Source of the DNA: Lunularia cruciata
Taxonomy: Eukaryota > Streptophyta > Marchantiopsida > Lunulariales > Lunulariaceae
Reading direction: 5' to 3'
NCBI GenBank assembly: GCA_948567375.1
Contig: OX419756.1
Span: forward strand, 57,142,552 to 57,206,551
Length of the DNA stretch: 64,000 nt
Shown here: positions 53,298 through 64,000 of the stretch, one piece after another
Layout of the letters: every line of letters starts with the position of its first letter
Numbering within the stretch: position 1 is the first letter of the stretch
The notes under the pieces: generated by a model
Databases searched by the model: none
What the model saw: only the letters and a program-made list of their open reading frames with translations
Told to the model about the DNA's origin: nothing
Made by a program: the position numbers and the translations under genes

Positions 53298-56200
53298 TTA
53301 CTCCTTTAATGAGGTTGAACAATTGATATCAACCTAAGGATCTAAGTATCCAAGCACAATAAACATACCATGAATCTACCTCAATTCTATGGATGCTAAG
53401 GCATAAGTGTGATTCTTGTTAAGCCATGTATGTTGTGTTATGGATCTATGATCCTCATGTGTTTGTCACACTATTTGCTTAAGTGGGAAGTTTTATAGTA
53501 GACCTGCTAGGTTAGACTCTATAAAAAGGGTAAGAAGGACTATACCAAGAAGTCTAGAGCTCAAAGGGATGAAAACCCTAAGAGCTATCAAGTGTCTCCA
53601 AGAGATCCTTGTACTTGAGTGGAATTACAAATAGCAACATGAATCTTGTCTACAACTCCTCCCCAAACCAAGTAAATGGTTGGCTATGCAAGGACTGTAC
53701 CAAATTTCCACTTCTCTCATAGTGTCTTGTATCCCCCACTCCAAGACTAGACTACCCCATCAATATTACTTCAGAATGATTTCACAACATTACAATCAAA
53801 TTCTAGATTATGTAAAAGATCTTGAGCATTTTAAACAAATCTAATGTGATAATAGCAAGAAACCCATTCAAAAGAGTACCACTTTTAGTTAGATGGCCTC
53901 CTTCCTCATAAGATTTGGTGATTTATTTCTTGTGTACATGATTGGGAGAAATTGAATAAGAAATGAACTTGGGTCTTGAAGTCCTACAAGGAAGCTTGGG
54001 ATTGGAATCAACAAGTGAGGATCTGACTAATAAAGAGTTAAAGCAAGGATAGACCACTATAGAAGTCAAACTAAACCATTTGTATCTCCATTATTCCAAA
54101 ATTGATGCATTGTTTGGGAGAAGAGAAAATATCTCTTCCTTGCCCTTGTAAGTTTGGGAATGGGAATTGAGTCACTCCACTTTGAATAGTTAGACAACAT
54201 GCATAGAGTGACACCCAATAAGAAGGATACTAAAATGTGCAAAGAGACACCTAACAAGGAGTATGAAGATATGTCAAGAGAAGACACTCTTGTGTTGTAG
54301 ACTTCACAAGCCTTTCTTGTAAGGAGATTGATGTCAATGAGTATTCCAAGTATGTAGGAAGAGAGTGCCTTTGCCTATAATCCCTATGAGTATGGAGGGT
54401 TTGAGTTTAAACAAAAGAGTACAAAGGAAGTTAACCATTCAATATTCTAGTAGAGGATGATCTACAAGTTCCAAATGCACAGAGGGGGAGAAGAGAACAA
54501 GAAGAGATTCCAGAGGAAGGATACATGGTGAGTGCTAAAGAGTATATGCTTGCACAAACCCAAGGAAAATAGAGGAGATACATACAAAGGAGAATCAAGG
54601 GAGTGTGAAGATGAACCACTTAAGAGAAGGAAATTAGAGAAGGTAGATGCAAAAGCTTGCCCTACTTTAAATGCTTTTTGCACAAGATATAGCTAGTCAT
54701 AAGAAGTTGAAGTTTGAATCATTGGAGGCTAGATCAAATTGGCTAAACTTGATGTTATGAAGTCAACAAAGATCAAAAAGCTCCATGCAAAGTTAGAGGT
54801 ACATGAGATATTAAAGGCTAAAAAATTGAAGTTCATGGACCATTATTGCTAAACAAAGGCAAAAATTCCAAATGACACTTAAATTAGCAAAGGCAAGAAA
54901 AATTGCATAAAATAAAGAGTTTTGCATCCATTTTTTGTCATGAAAATTTTGAGGATCCACGTTATGATTTGGGTAGTAATCATCTTGTCTATGATTGTGG
55001 TGCAAAATTTGACTCAAGTGGGCATGATGATCATAGCAAATCACTCCTTTAATATTTAATATATGTGATTTTTTTCTCACTTTGTTTTGTGTAGTATGCT
55101 TCTCATTATTTTCTTCTATCTGGTGTGTATTTATTTGAAAAAATATAGGTTTGTTGGGAACAATATGTTTTTGCTCAAAAAGAAAGTGAGATCTAGTTGT
55201 GATGAGTTAGATCCACATGTACATGTGAAGAATCTGCTTGTAGATAGGGTCTGCTCATTTGTTGGTTGATCTGCTTGTTTGGTAGATGGATCCGCTTGTA
55301 TAGCACTTGGATCCAATCATCTTTAGTAGATTTGCTTGCTGGTGTGTATTAAAAAATGATGGGTCCACTTGTGAACTTATGGGTTTGCTTGGGAAAACAT
55401 GTATCTACTCAATCGTAGTAGTCCCAATTGTTTTGTTATATACATTGAACAAACAATGAAGGAGAAGGAAAGAGAAAGGAGTGAGTGTCTACCTTACTTA
55501 GAGGTTTCAAAGATGGAGATTTCATCAAATTATAAGTTGCGAAAAGAATCTTCAGACATTGAAATGAATATTGATCACCAACTCCCTTTTGAATCTCAAC
55601 AATATATTGTCATGGTACACATTCAATGTCTCAAGTGCTAAAAGTTTTGATAAGTCAACAATTGCAGAGCCACCTAATATATTATAAAAGATATTTAATG
55701 GTTGGAAATTGCATGAGTACACAAAGGGATGCTTCACCTACATAGGAGTACCATTTTTGGAAGTGGTAAGCATGCTTCATAGAATATCAAGTATAAGAAA
55801 TAGAACTTTAACCATGTACAATATATCTCAGGAAGTAGATGGATATAACTATGCATAGTAGAAACAAAGGCACAAATAAGATAAAAGGTTGAATTACTTG
55901 AATTTGATAAAATTGTCCTTGTAAGAACCTCTGGTGACAAATTTGATTGTTCATGAGGTTCAACTTCCTTAATGAGATAGTCCACTTAAACCCTCTTGTA
56001 GATGTGAAAATAACATATCTAAGATTCATACTATATGGAATCATATTTTTGCATTTGTATGTATGTAGGTATAGAATAGAATCTACTTTGATTCATGAGA
56101 CTTACAAAAGATGGCATACAGATTTAGTAATTTCATGATCTATTCTTTGTCATGTATCATATTAACCTAATTTCTAGAGAAATCAAAGTTCTAGAGGTTA

Positions 56201-56890
56201 TCAATGGCTCCATATTTCTATCCTCCACTATAGTAATGGCTAGGCTCAAGAGCCTAGCCATTCTCAAGAAACTTGGAATATCAATACTTCCATGTTTACA
56301 TTGCAATAAGATGTTTTCAAGTTTCTATTAGCTCATGGAAGAGATCACAAACTGCAAGATTTTATCAATAGCTTGTCATATAAGAATGAAGCATGTAAAA
56401 TTGGATTCATAAATTGGGAGTTATAGATTGAAAGCAACATTGGACAAATACCAAAACTTCAAAACAATATATATTTATCTATTGTATATAATGATCTCTT
56501 AACTTAATGATATACATAAAGCTCCTTGACTAGATCAGTATTATTTTCAACAATTACCCAATATTGGTCCAAGGTGGCTACTTACAAGGAGGTCCTTGGC
56601 AAGTGCCAACCATAGATGTACATGACCATAACTTGAGTTAGAATGCAAGTAAATAGAAGCAACCATAGATATGTTGGCTTCTTCCTCTTTCTAATGGTAT
56701 CTAGCATATATAAGGGAGTTGAATTTATGATGATTGTGCCTCAATGTTGGTAGGATGAGATCAGCCCAATCATAATCCTCCTCTGCTCAAGCCATCTTGG
56801 TGGTCACATGGAGAATGGTATGCATATGTACTACCTCGGGCCACCTAATGGGCATGATAAGGGAACTCAACACTTGGAATAATGGATATC
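53298..56890. other. Non-coding, nothing recognised
   Basis: AT-rich sequence. Around 55200-55390 there is a loose array of short GATCTGCTTGT / GGTTTGCTTG-type phrases. No protein family, tRNA or element boundary could be identified. Confidence 0.4.
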
Positions 56891-57636
56891 TGTAATCTTT
56901 TGAGGATAGGAGACCTTAAGAGAAACATAGGAGAAAACAAAAAGCTTTGCACTCACTCTCTGAATGTCCCAAAGAAGCACCTTGACCTTGATATATTATA
57001 TAACAAGGGGGACTCTCCCAAAAGAAAGCTCTACCCTTGGGTCAAATACATGGATTGGTGACATGTCAACAAGCTCTACCTTTAGATTAGTTGCATGCAT
57101 AGGTGACATGTTGGTTTTGATCCTCTCTGGTTGGTCAAACTATCTTTGACCAAAGGGAATCTTTATGTAAGAATGTCCAAATCACTTGGGTGAGGTATCG
57201 TTGGAAAGATCCTGATGAGACAAGCCTGGGTAGAAGGAAGGCAGCCTTTCCAAAGTTTCAAAGTGGGAGGGCAGGAATTTGCACAATTTTTTAGGTCTAA
57301 TTCATCTATTTAGGCCTCCAAAATTGGCTTCAAAGTTTCTAGGCTATTTTTGGCTCCTACTCTATTAGTAAAAATCATTTTTTGGTGATAACTCTATCTG
57401 ATCTACCTAGCCCATCATACATAAAATCCTTCCAAATGTTACCAAGCCAACTTTCACATATGTCTAGCTTTTGGTATTACAAATTCAAGCAATTTTTAGC
57501 TCTTGTACTATTAGTAAAAGTACTATGATTGTGACACCTCTATCTGATCTACCTAGCCCATCATACATAATATTCTTCCAGATGTAACCAAGCCAGCTTT
57601 CACTTGTAGATGATATGTCTAGTTCTTGGTATTACA
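56891..57636 (-). mobile_element. Solo LTR (2 U3 units)
   Basis: 746 bp, on the + strand from TGTAATCTTTTGAGG to CTTGGTATTACA, sense strand minus. Flanks ATATC (56886-56890) and ATGTC (57637-57641) agree at four of five bases. Two U3 units are present. With 52541-53297 it forms a subgroup sharing the TGTAATCTT end. Confidence 0.85.
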
Positions 57637-57956
57637 ATGTCATGTTGAGTAAACACAATATCTTGCAAGGTACCTCTTAGCAATGAAGTCTCTTATAGGG
57701 AACCACTCTTGTATCAAATCATGAGGAACATATCTCCTTCTGTGAGTTATTCCTTCTTCTAATGCAAATGCCTCTTAGATGTCCCCTAGATTCAACATAT
57801 AAGGTCTCCTATGTACTATGCGGTGTGTGAATCCTTGTCTTGCAAACTCTGTACATAAGTCAATCTAAAATGAAACATGGAAGCAAGTTTTAGTCTTAGC
57901 TAGCAAGCAAAATGCTTTAGCAAAAGTCTAAAAAAGCAAGAAAATGGATGGGTTTG

Positions 57957-58698
57957 TGTAATACCAAGAGCTAGCCATATGATCTAGATGTGAAATTTGG
58001 TTTGGTAACATCTAGAATGATGTTATACATGATGGTCAAAATAGATAAGATAGAAGTATCACCAAAAGAGTACTTCTACTAATAGGGCAAAAACCAAAAT
58101 AGACTTGAGAACCTTATAACCAATAGCTAGACATATGATTTTAAAGTGAGAATTGGGTTGGTAACATCTGGAAGGATGTTACACATGATGGACTAAACAG
58201 ATCAGAAAGAGGTATCACCAAAAGGAGACTTCTACTAATAGAGTAGGAATCAAAATATGCCTGAAATCTTTGAAGGCAATTTTGGAGGCCTAAACGGATG
58301 AATTAGGCCTCAGAAATGTGCAGACCCCCCCCCCCCCCCTTATGCAAGAAAGGCTGGCCTTCCCTCCCCACTGCTTTTTCTCGTCAAGAGCTTTCCAACG
58401 GTACCTTACGTGCTTCTAAGATTCCTACAAGAAGATTCCCTAAAAGATTCCCTTTGGTCAAAGCTTGTTTGACCAACCAGATAGGACCTAGACCAGACAT
58501 GTCATCCATCCAAGTAAGTAATCCAAGGGTGGATCTTGCTGACATGTCACCTATCTGTGTCCCTAATCCTATGGTGGAGCTTCCTTTGGAGGAGATACTC
58601 TTTGTCTATATAATAAAGAGAAGGTGCTCCTTTGGGGCATCAAATGTTTGAGTGTACAATCTGTGTTTTCTCTCTTCTCTTGTCCTTGGAGTATTACA
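57957..58698 (+). mobile_element. Solo LTR (2 U3 units)
   Basis: 742 bp, from TGTAATACCAAGAGC to TTGGAGTATTACA, sense strand plus. Flanks GTTTG (57952-57956) and GTTTT (58699-58703) agree at four of five bases. A C-run at about 58325-58339 occupies the same site as the G-runs of the - strand members. It is very like the 46465-47204 LTR and those of the full chromovirus. Confidence 0.9.
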
Positions 58699-59136
58699 GT
58701 TTTCTCACATGCATATGGCTCCACTTGCACTGAAGAGGAACTTGCAAGAAATTCAAAAAGGTCCACTTATAGACAAATAGCTCCTTTTGTCAATGACAAT
58801 GTTGAGGGATGGGTCTATTCACATGCCATTAAGTTTGCTCTAAAGTTGATGTGGGTTTGAAAATAGTTATGTGTAGAACATGACAACTTTGCTCATGCAA
58901 AGGATGGAGTTGCTTGATAAACTAAAATACGCTCTCTCTTTCAAAAAGTGATATGGGCTCCCTTGGATGAAATGGTATTATGTAGGTAGTGAAGTGGGTC
59001 AACATAGGTGAATTTGGGTCTGACTACTACAAAATTGATCCACTTAAAGGAAGATAGGTCCACCAGTACAGTTGGACTTTCTCACCTAGGAATGGGTTTG
59101 CTTGCATTTAGTCAACCATGGACTGTTTTGGTTTTT

Positions 59137-59141
59137 TCATG
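59137..59141. repeat. Target-site duplication TCATG, left
   Basis: TCATG directly precedes TGTGACAAC and is repeated exactly at 63009-63013 after GTACCACA. It defines the ends of the element at 59142-63008. Confidence 0.85.
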
Positions 59142-59936
59142 TGTGACAACCCGGCAAATATCACTTTTGCAGCAATTAAGTAAGTAAAGTTAGTTCCCAC
59201 AAAGATACAATTCAGAAATGTCCAAATATGAAGTCAAACAATAACATGTAATTCTTCTTGAGTTCTTCTTTAATCTCTCAGGTAGAAACCACACCCAGAA
59301 GAGAGTAACAAGCACTAACTCGCAATCTTGTCACAAATTCACACTCCTTAATTACAACACCTTCAATTCTTTCCAAACAATCTTGATTGTGATGATTCAG
59401 GCTCTCCCAAAAATGGCACTTCATTGCGAAATGACTTTGCCATAGAATTTTGTTCCACCCCTCCATTGAAGGCACAACTTCTTGATCAAAATTGCTTCAC
59501 ATCAACTTTGCACTGCACTCACAAATGTAGAATACTACCAACACTACAATTTGTCTCACATCTGTCAAGGCATTGCTTCAATTGCACTTCACTCATGATC
59601 AAACACATAGAGTAAAGATCAAGGCTACAGAACCCAACATCCAACAAGCATACTGACTTGCACTTCAAATTTCTCCACACACTCACAATTACAGACAAAG
59701 AGTTGATACTAGGAATCAAGCTCAAGCGACGAGCACTACTTCACAACACTTTGCTTTATCTATTCTCAGAAATAATGAGCATTGAATAACATAAGACTGC
59801 AAATGCCACCTTTAAATAGTGAAGCAAATGACAGTTATCTTCTTAATATACCACTTCTTAACAACTCTACAAACCTGCATATCCAAAATGACAATGCACC
59901 TCTTCATATCTGCCTCTTCAAATCTCAATTCTGTTT

Positions 59937-62601
59937 CTAATCCGATACAATGTCTACTTCTTCTTCGGCTTTCAAACCTGAACCCAAAGTAACTTTGCTT
60001 CCTACTACTCTATCCTCAGGTTTCACAAGTCCTAATTCTTCTACCAAATCTAACAGTTCTCTTTCCTTATCTGAAATTTCACTAGTGGGTAAACTATCTA
60101 ACTTCTTATCTCCCAATCCACTCTTCTCTAATGTCTCAAATAGTAACTCCGAAGACATCTGCACTCCTACTTCATCTACTTTGGGTTTTGCTCTAACGTC
60201 CTTCCAAAGTTTATCTATCTCTAATTTCACTAAGTCTAATCTAATAGTGATATTGTCTTCTACTTCCAATATCTTACTATCTACACAAGTTCTTAGACTG
60301 ATCAACAAAGCATTCAAGTCTTTGTCCTTCACATGTCTCCTCCTCGTCTCTTGCACTAACAACTTCAACTCGTGCAGCCTTGTCTCTTCAATACGCACAC
60401 TGGCCTCTGTACTCATCATTGCATTCATCGTGATTATGATCTCTTTTAATGGATCCAATCTCATCTTCCTCTCCTGTTCTTGATCTGCAAGCCAATCTTC
60501 TCAGTACATTTCCAACTCTGCTTTCACAACCTCCTTCTCACTTCAAACTCGGCTTCAAACTCGGCTTTCACAGCCTCCTTCTCCTTCTCCTTTTGTACAA
60601 TCTTCTCCTCCTGATTGTGAAGTAACTTGGCTTTCATAGCCTCCTTCTCCTTCTCCTTTTGTACAATCTTCTCCTCCTGATTGCGAAGTAACTCTCTCAA
60701 CCTCTCTTCACGATTAGATTAGACTTAGTGAAATTACTCTTCATCACCCTATCGAGCTCTTGCTCTTTCTTGGCTACTCTTGCCATAGCATGGATAATCT
60801 CTAGTCTTGAATCAGCAAATTGCTGCTTCAAGATTTCATACCCAACTACTTGTCTTTCCCTTGCTATGTCACTCTATTCTATGAGCTCCTCCCAATTCCT
60901 TGCTTCTCTCTTCAAGTTCTCAATCACTTGATTCTATACTATTGCATTTACTTGTAGTACTTCCCTTTCCTCCTCACCTTGGATTATACTCTTCTTCAAT
61001 TCCGAGTTCTCTTCTTCTAATTGGGTTAACACTTGCAACATAGTCGTCACTTCCGGACACTTCAACTACATCTCCTTCTTTGTGTGTTCTAACTTCACCA
61101 ATAAGGGGCACACAACCTCCCGTAGGTACTCCACTCCTTCACTCTAGGTTATTTTGACTTGCGGAGTGATCTCCTTCTTCACCTCTTCTTCTCTCGATAC
61201 TCGCCTTCTGAGCTACAGCCACCGTATAGGAATAGATGCTTCACTTTTTGAACTTGCATTCTCCTCTTCCCTTACCTTAATCGGCCCCACTTCACACTTT
61301 GCCTTTCGCCTGGAACAAACCCCTCGCTGAATGGTAACTTTTCTCTCTTCTTGCTCTGGTACTTCATCTTCTAACTTCAAGTTACCTTTCTCTTCTATCT
61401 CCATCCTGGCTTCTTCTTCTTTGGGTACCAATGTCATCACTCCTCCATCATTATTGTCACTACTTGTGTCTTCACTCTGCAGTGTGAGCTTGGGTTCTTC
61501 TTCTCTTTCCGAGTCTTCGGACTTACACTCGGCTTCGCCCTCCGACTCTTCCTCCAATGATGCAATTACCACCATATCTTTCCTTGGGTTTACCCTTCTA
61601 GTATTCCGAGGTCTTATTTTCTCGACGTCTTCTCCTTCTCCTTGTCAATTCCTCTTCTTTGAATTTGGAGTACTTACGTCCAACTGCACACTCTTCCACA
61701 TCTACGCATAGTACTCATCGCTGCTCCTGATCTGAAGAATGGACTGTTGTTCCTCCATGTCAACCTCCTTTCTTAAATCGAGATGGAAATGCAATACCAT
61801 TTTGTTGCGCTCGGCCGTATTGAGCAAGTCTAGCCCCAGATTAAAATGCGTTGCAAATGGCACAATGTAATGCGGAGGCAATTTATCCCGCAAATTCCAC
61901 ACCATCTGTCTTGTTTGCCTATGAAAGCACTTTGCCCAATTAATTGGCTCTCTTGCAAATATCTTATGAAAGAATACCGCTTGGTGCTTCATCACATAAG
62001 TCGTTCTCTCCGGCTTCAAGATTGCCATTAGAGCACTCACAATCCTTTGCTTGACAGGATCCTTGTAACTCTCTACTTTGTATCCATTCTTTGTGCGCTT
62101 TGAAGAGAAAGCACATCTCACCTCTTGGGTTTCTTCTACTACTTCTCCCTTCCCCAAGAACGTGGCACCTTGCTCCACGCCAGCTTCTCTTCCGAGTACT
62201 AACCTCCAATCCGACTCCGTCCAACGAGCCAGATTACCTCTCTTCCCTTCTTCCTCTGGGCCATCAAGACATCTACTCTTGATTATCTCAATCATGAACC
62301 CTAGAAAGCTCACATTCCAGTTCCATGCCAAGAATGTGATCCGAAGTCTGCTCAAGACTTCAATTCTTGCAATCACATCTAACCTCCGAATTGCATGATT
62401 TCTCATTGCAAATTCGGAGTTCTTCTTCCCTCCTCCCATCTTTCTCTCTTCCTCATTGGGATGGGAACTATTCTTCCTACTGACTCTCGGATTAGCTCTT
62501 TTGAATTCTCCTCTACATACCAATGCGTCTTTGACTCTACTTCTCTTCCCACGATCTCCTACAACACAACTTCTTAACGGCAAAGGAAAATTGCTTGTCA
62601 T
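59937..62601 (-). pseudogene. Long unrecognised coiled-coil ORF of copy A
   Basis: Reads on the - strand from an ATG at 62601 for about 888 codons to a stop at 59937. Stops lie at 61702, about 61646 and 61213, and a frame change near 61200-61170; several more stops follow. Layout: a basic, apparently globular first 300 residues (open to 61702) with MRNHAIRRLDVIARIEVLSR and NWAKCFHRQTRQMVWNLRDK; an acidic linker rich in Glu and Ser (61575-61213); a long Glu/Lys coiled coil (about 61170-60480) including a duplicated 75-bp unit; and an open 175-residue acidic C-terminus. I do not recognise the family. It is not a known gag, pol or transposase as far as I can see. Confidence 0.65.
60555..60702 (-). 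repeat. 75-bp in-frame tandem duplication
   Basis: Two copies, about 60555-60629 and 60630-60702, each with CCTCCTTCTCCTTCTCC followed by TTTTGTACAATCTTCTCCTCC. On the - strand each encodes NQEEKIVQKEKEKEA, extending the coiled coil by about 25 residues per unit without shifting the frame. The copy B element does not obviously carry the second unit. Confidence 0.85.
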
Positions 62602-62620
62602 CGCTTTGTCTTTAGCCCAA

Positions 62621-62628
62621 TTTTTATA
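62621..62628 (-). promoter_or_regulatory. TATA-like box upstream of the copy A ORF
   Basis: On the - strand TATAAAAA lies 20 bp upstream of the ATG at 62601. The same position in copy B has TATATAAT. Conservation suggests a promoter, but the short distance would put the transcript start at or after this ATG, so translation may start further in. Confidence 0.4.
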
Positions 62629-63013
62629 GAGTCACACCTTCTTTGTCTCTCTTCAATTTGAGTTTCTACCAAGAAATCACACCTCTTGCATGGTCTTGTC
62701 ATTGTCAAGTGTCCCTCATGCGTATGACCACTATTTTTGAACGGTCCTTTCTTGAATCTCTCGCCCCAAAGGAAAGTTGTTACACTATCCTCACCTTGGG
62801 TTGAGCACCCCCGATATGAAGACTCCTTACTTTAGGTTGTATGCTGAGAGGGCAATTCCGAGTACTTTGCCTTATGACCCGAAGCCACGTTACATCGGGT
62901 TTCATCCCAAAGACTCTTTTCTTTGCCTTCTTCGGCCATACAGGCGCAATATGACTTCTCTATACACTTCTTCTTCCAAATTTTGAAAAAAAAAATGTGG
63001 GTACCACATCATG

Positions 63014-64000
63014 CTTTGTTAGAGGTTTGGTAGGTATATGGTGGGTTTGCTTGGACGGATTTTAGGGTTTGGCCAAGGTGTGTGAAACTCTAAACTTGAA
63101 AATATATAAACAACTCAAACTCAAAAAATAGAGAAATTTAACAAAGCAAAGCAAAACAAACTCACTCACATTAGAAGCAAGGTACTCCAACCTAAGGCAA
63201 ATCTTCAATCTTAGCACATCAAGTTCAACCTCTCAAATTTTGGCAATGGCTCCTCTCACTTGGCTTTTGTCCATACATGCACATTTTATGAATATGCTAT
63301 CTAGAATACAATGTAATTCAAACAACCATGGACCTTTGTTTCTATCCTCCATATTTTGAAAATCACAAAATGTCTTGTAATAAGGAATCTCCATATGTGC
63401 TCTCTTCCCTCTAAAAATTTCTTTCCAAGAAACTTCTCCCTCCTTAGCTCTCAAAACTCTACAAATTTGAAGTAAATTTCTTCACTTGTCCAAATTTAAC
63501 ATAAATCTATCCACTCATCTTCCTAAACTCTCCTACAAAATTGGGACCAACAATTGGACTATAAAATCCCTTCCTTTCTCTCCTTGCAAAATTTTAATTT
63601 GGCTCCCTTCCCTCTCTTGGAGGTCCTTCCCTCTACAAAATTTCAAAATGGTCCTCCTTCTCTTCTCTCCCTCTCTTCTCTCATTATGAAATTCCAAAAT
63701 TGCACTCCTTCAAGGAAAGTAGTTCTCTGATCTCTACCTCTCATTGCAAAATGTTTACCAATTTGAAAGGCCAAAAAAATTCACCATTTCTAATGTGTGG
63801 ATTTTCTCCCTCTATAGGAATTTTAGGAGCTAAACTCCATTCATAAATCACATTTGTATTGTACATTAAATTTAAATGATAATTGCACTAGTTTTGATAG
63901 GCAATCTCTCTAGATAACCTTTTGGGAATTTCAAAGGCATCCATTCTAACTCAATTTATCAAAACGCTCATGCTTTATCAAAATCAAAAAGGTACACTCA
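63014..64000. other. Non-coding, nothing recognised
   Basis: AT-rich with pyrimidine-rich stretches near 63540-63720. Short frames have no known relatives. The window ends inside it. Confidence 0.4.

Larger units (their letters stand above)
59142..63008 (-). mobile_element. Unclassified TG...CA element, copy A
   Basis: 3867 bp, bounded by a perfect 5-bp duplication (TCATG) and by termini TGTGACAAC and GTACCACA, that is TGTG...CACA. Five-base duplications and TG...CA ends are marks of LTR-retrotransposon integrase. However, no terminal direct repeat, primer site, polypurine tract, RT or integrase is seen. The simplest reading is a giant solo LTR carrying an ORF, or a non-autonomous element whose LTRs are not recognisable. 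A second independent insertion of the same unit is at 47387-50766. Confidence 0.75.

Noticed and set aside
55200-55400. Repeated GATCTGCTTGT-like phrases as a possible regulatory array
   Set aside because: Spacing and sequence vary too much to define a unit, and nothing nearby looks like a gene.
52541-57636. LTRs at 52541-53297 and 56891-57636 as the pair of one element
   Set aside because: Same orientation and subgroup, but the 3.6 kb between them has no primer site, polypurine tract or coding domains, and the right one has its own near-matching flanks (ATATC/ATGTC).
59950-60483. 177-residue Ser-rich open frame on the + strand
   Set aside because: It is the complement of the open C-terminal ORF on the - strand. 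The - strand frame continues the coiled coil of the long ORF and its copy B relative, so the + frame is a shadow.

Overview
This window looks like nuclear DNA of a land plant with a large, transposon-filled genome. The only intact host genes are two copies of a plastid-type coproporphyrinogen III oxidase gene, each with nine exons and GT-AG introns. Everything else recognisable is plant-type transposable element sequence: Ty3/gypsy chromoviruses primed by initiator Met tRNA, a Ty1/copia remnant, many solo LTRs, a hAT DNA transposon, a pogo-like fragment and a LINE with a restriction-like endonuclease. A gymnosperm or another TE-rich lineage would fit, but the species cannot be fixed from the sequence alone.

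Layout. 1-4.3 kb: non-coding DNA with two tandem duplications and one solo LTR. 4.3-17.3 kb: a decayed copia element on the + strand, split by a solo LTR (8094-8679) and by a complete chromovirus on the - strand (9616-16218). 17.3-22.5 kb: a foldback hairpin, two solo LTRs with internal duplications, and LINE tail sequence. 22.56-24.8 kb: a 5'-truncated RLE-type LINE on the - strand. 26.4-35.1 kb: the two coproporphyrinogen oxidase genes, both on the - strand, about 2.6 kb apart, with pogo and LINE fragments between them. 36.15-45.05 kb: a second chromovirus on the - strand with perfect 5-bp target-site duplications, itself interrupted by a solo LTR and by a hAT element with an 8-bp target-site duplication. 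46.5-58.7 kb: four more solo LTRs plus the first copy (47387-50766) of an unfamiliar TG...CA-bounded element. 59.14-63.0 kb: a second, better preserved copy of that element with target-site duplication TCATG and a long, broken, coiled-coil-rich reading frame.

The two genes should supply one plastid step of heme and chlorophyll synthesis (coproporphyrinogen III to protoporphyrinogen IX). Their mature proteins are nearly identical and most differences lie in the transit peptide. The transposable elements give a relative history: the copia and second chromovirus are older than what is nested in them. One LTR family dominates, with one full element and nine solo LTRs whose lengths step by about 155 bp according to how many U3 repeat units they carry. 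The most unusual item is the pair of 3.4-3.9 kb elements that have 5-bp target-site duplications and LTR-like termini but no terminal direct repeats and no pol, while carrying a large unrecognised ORF.
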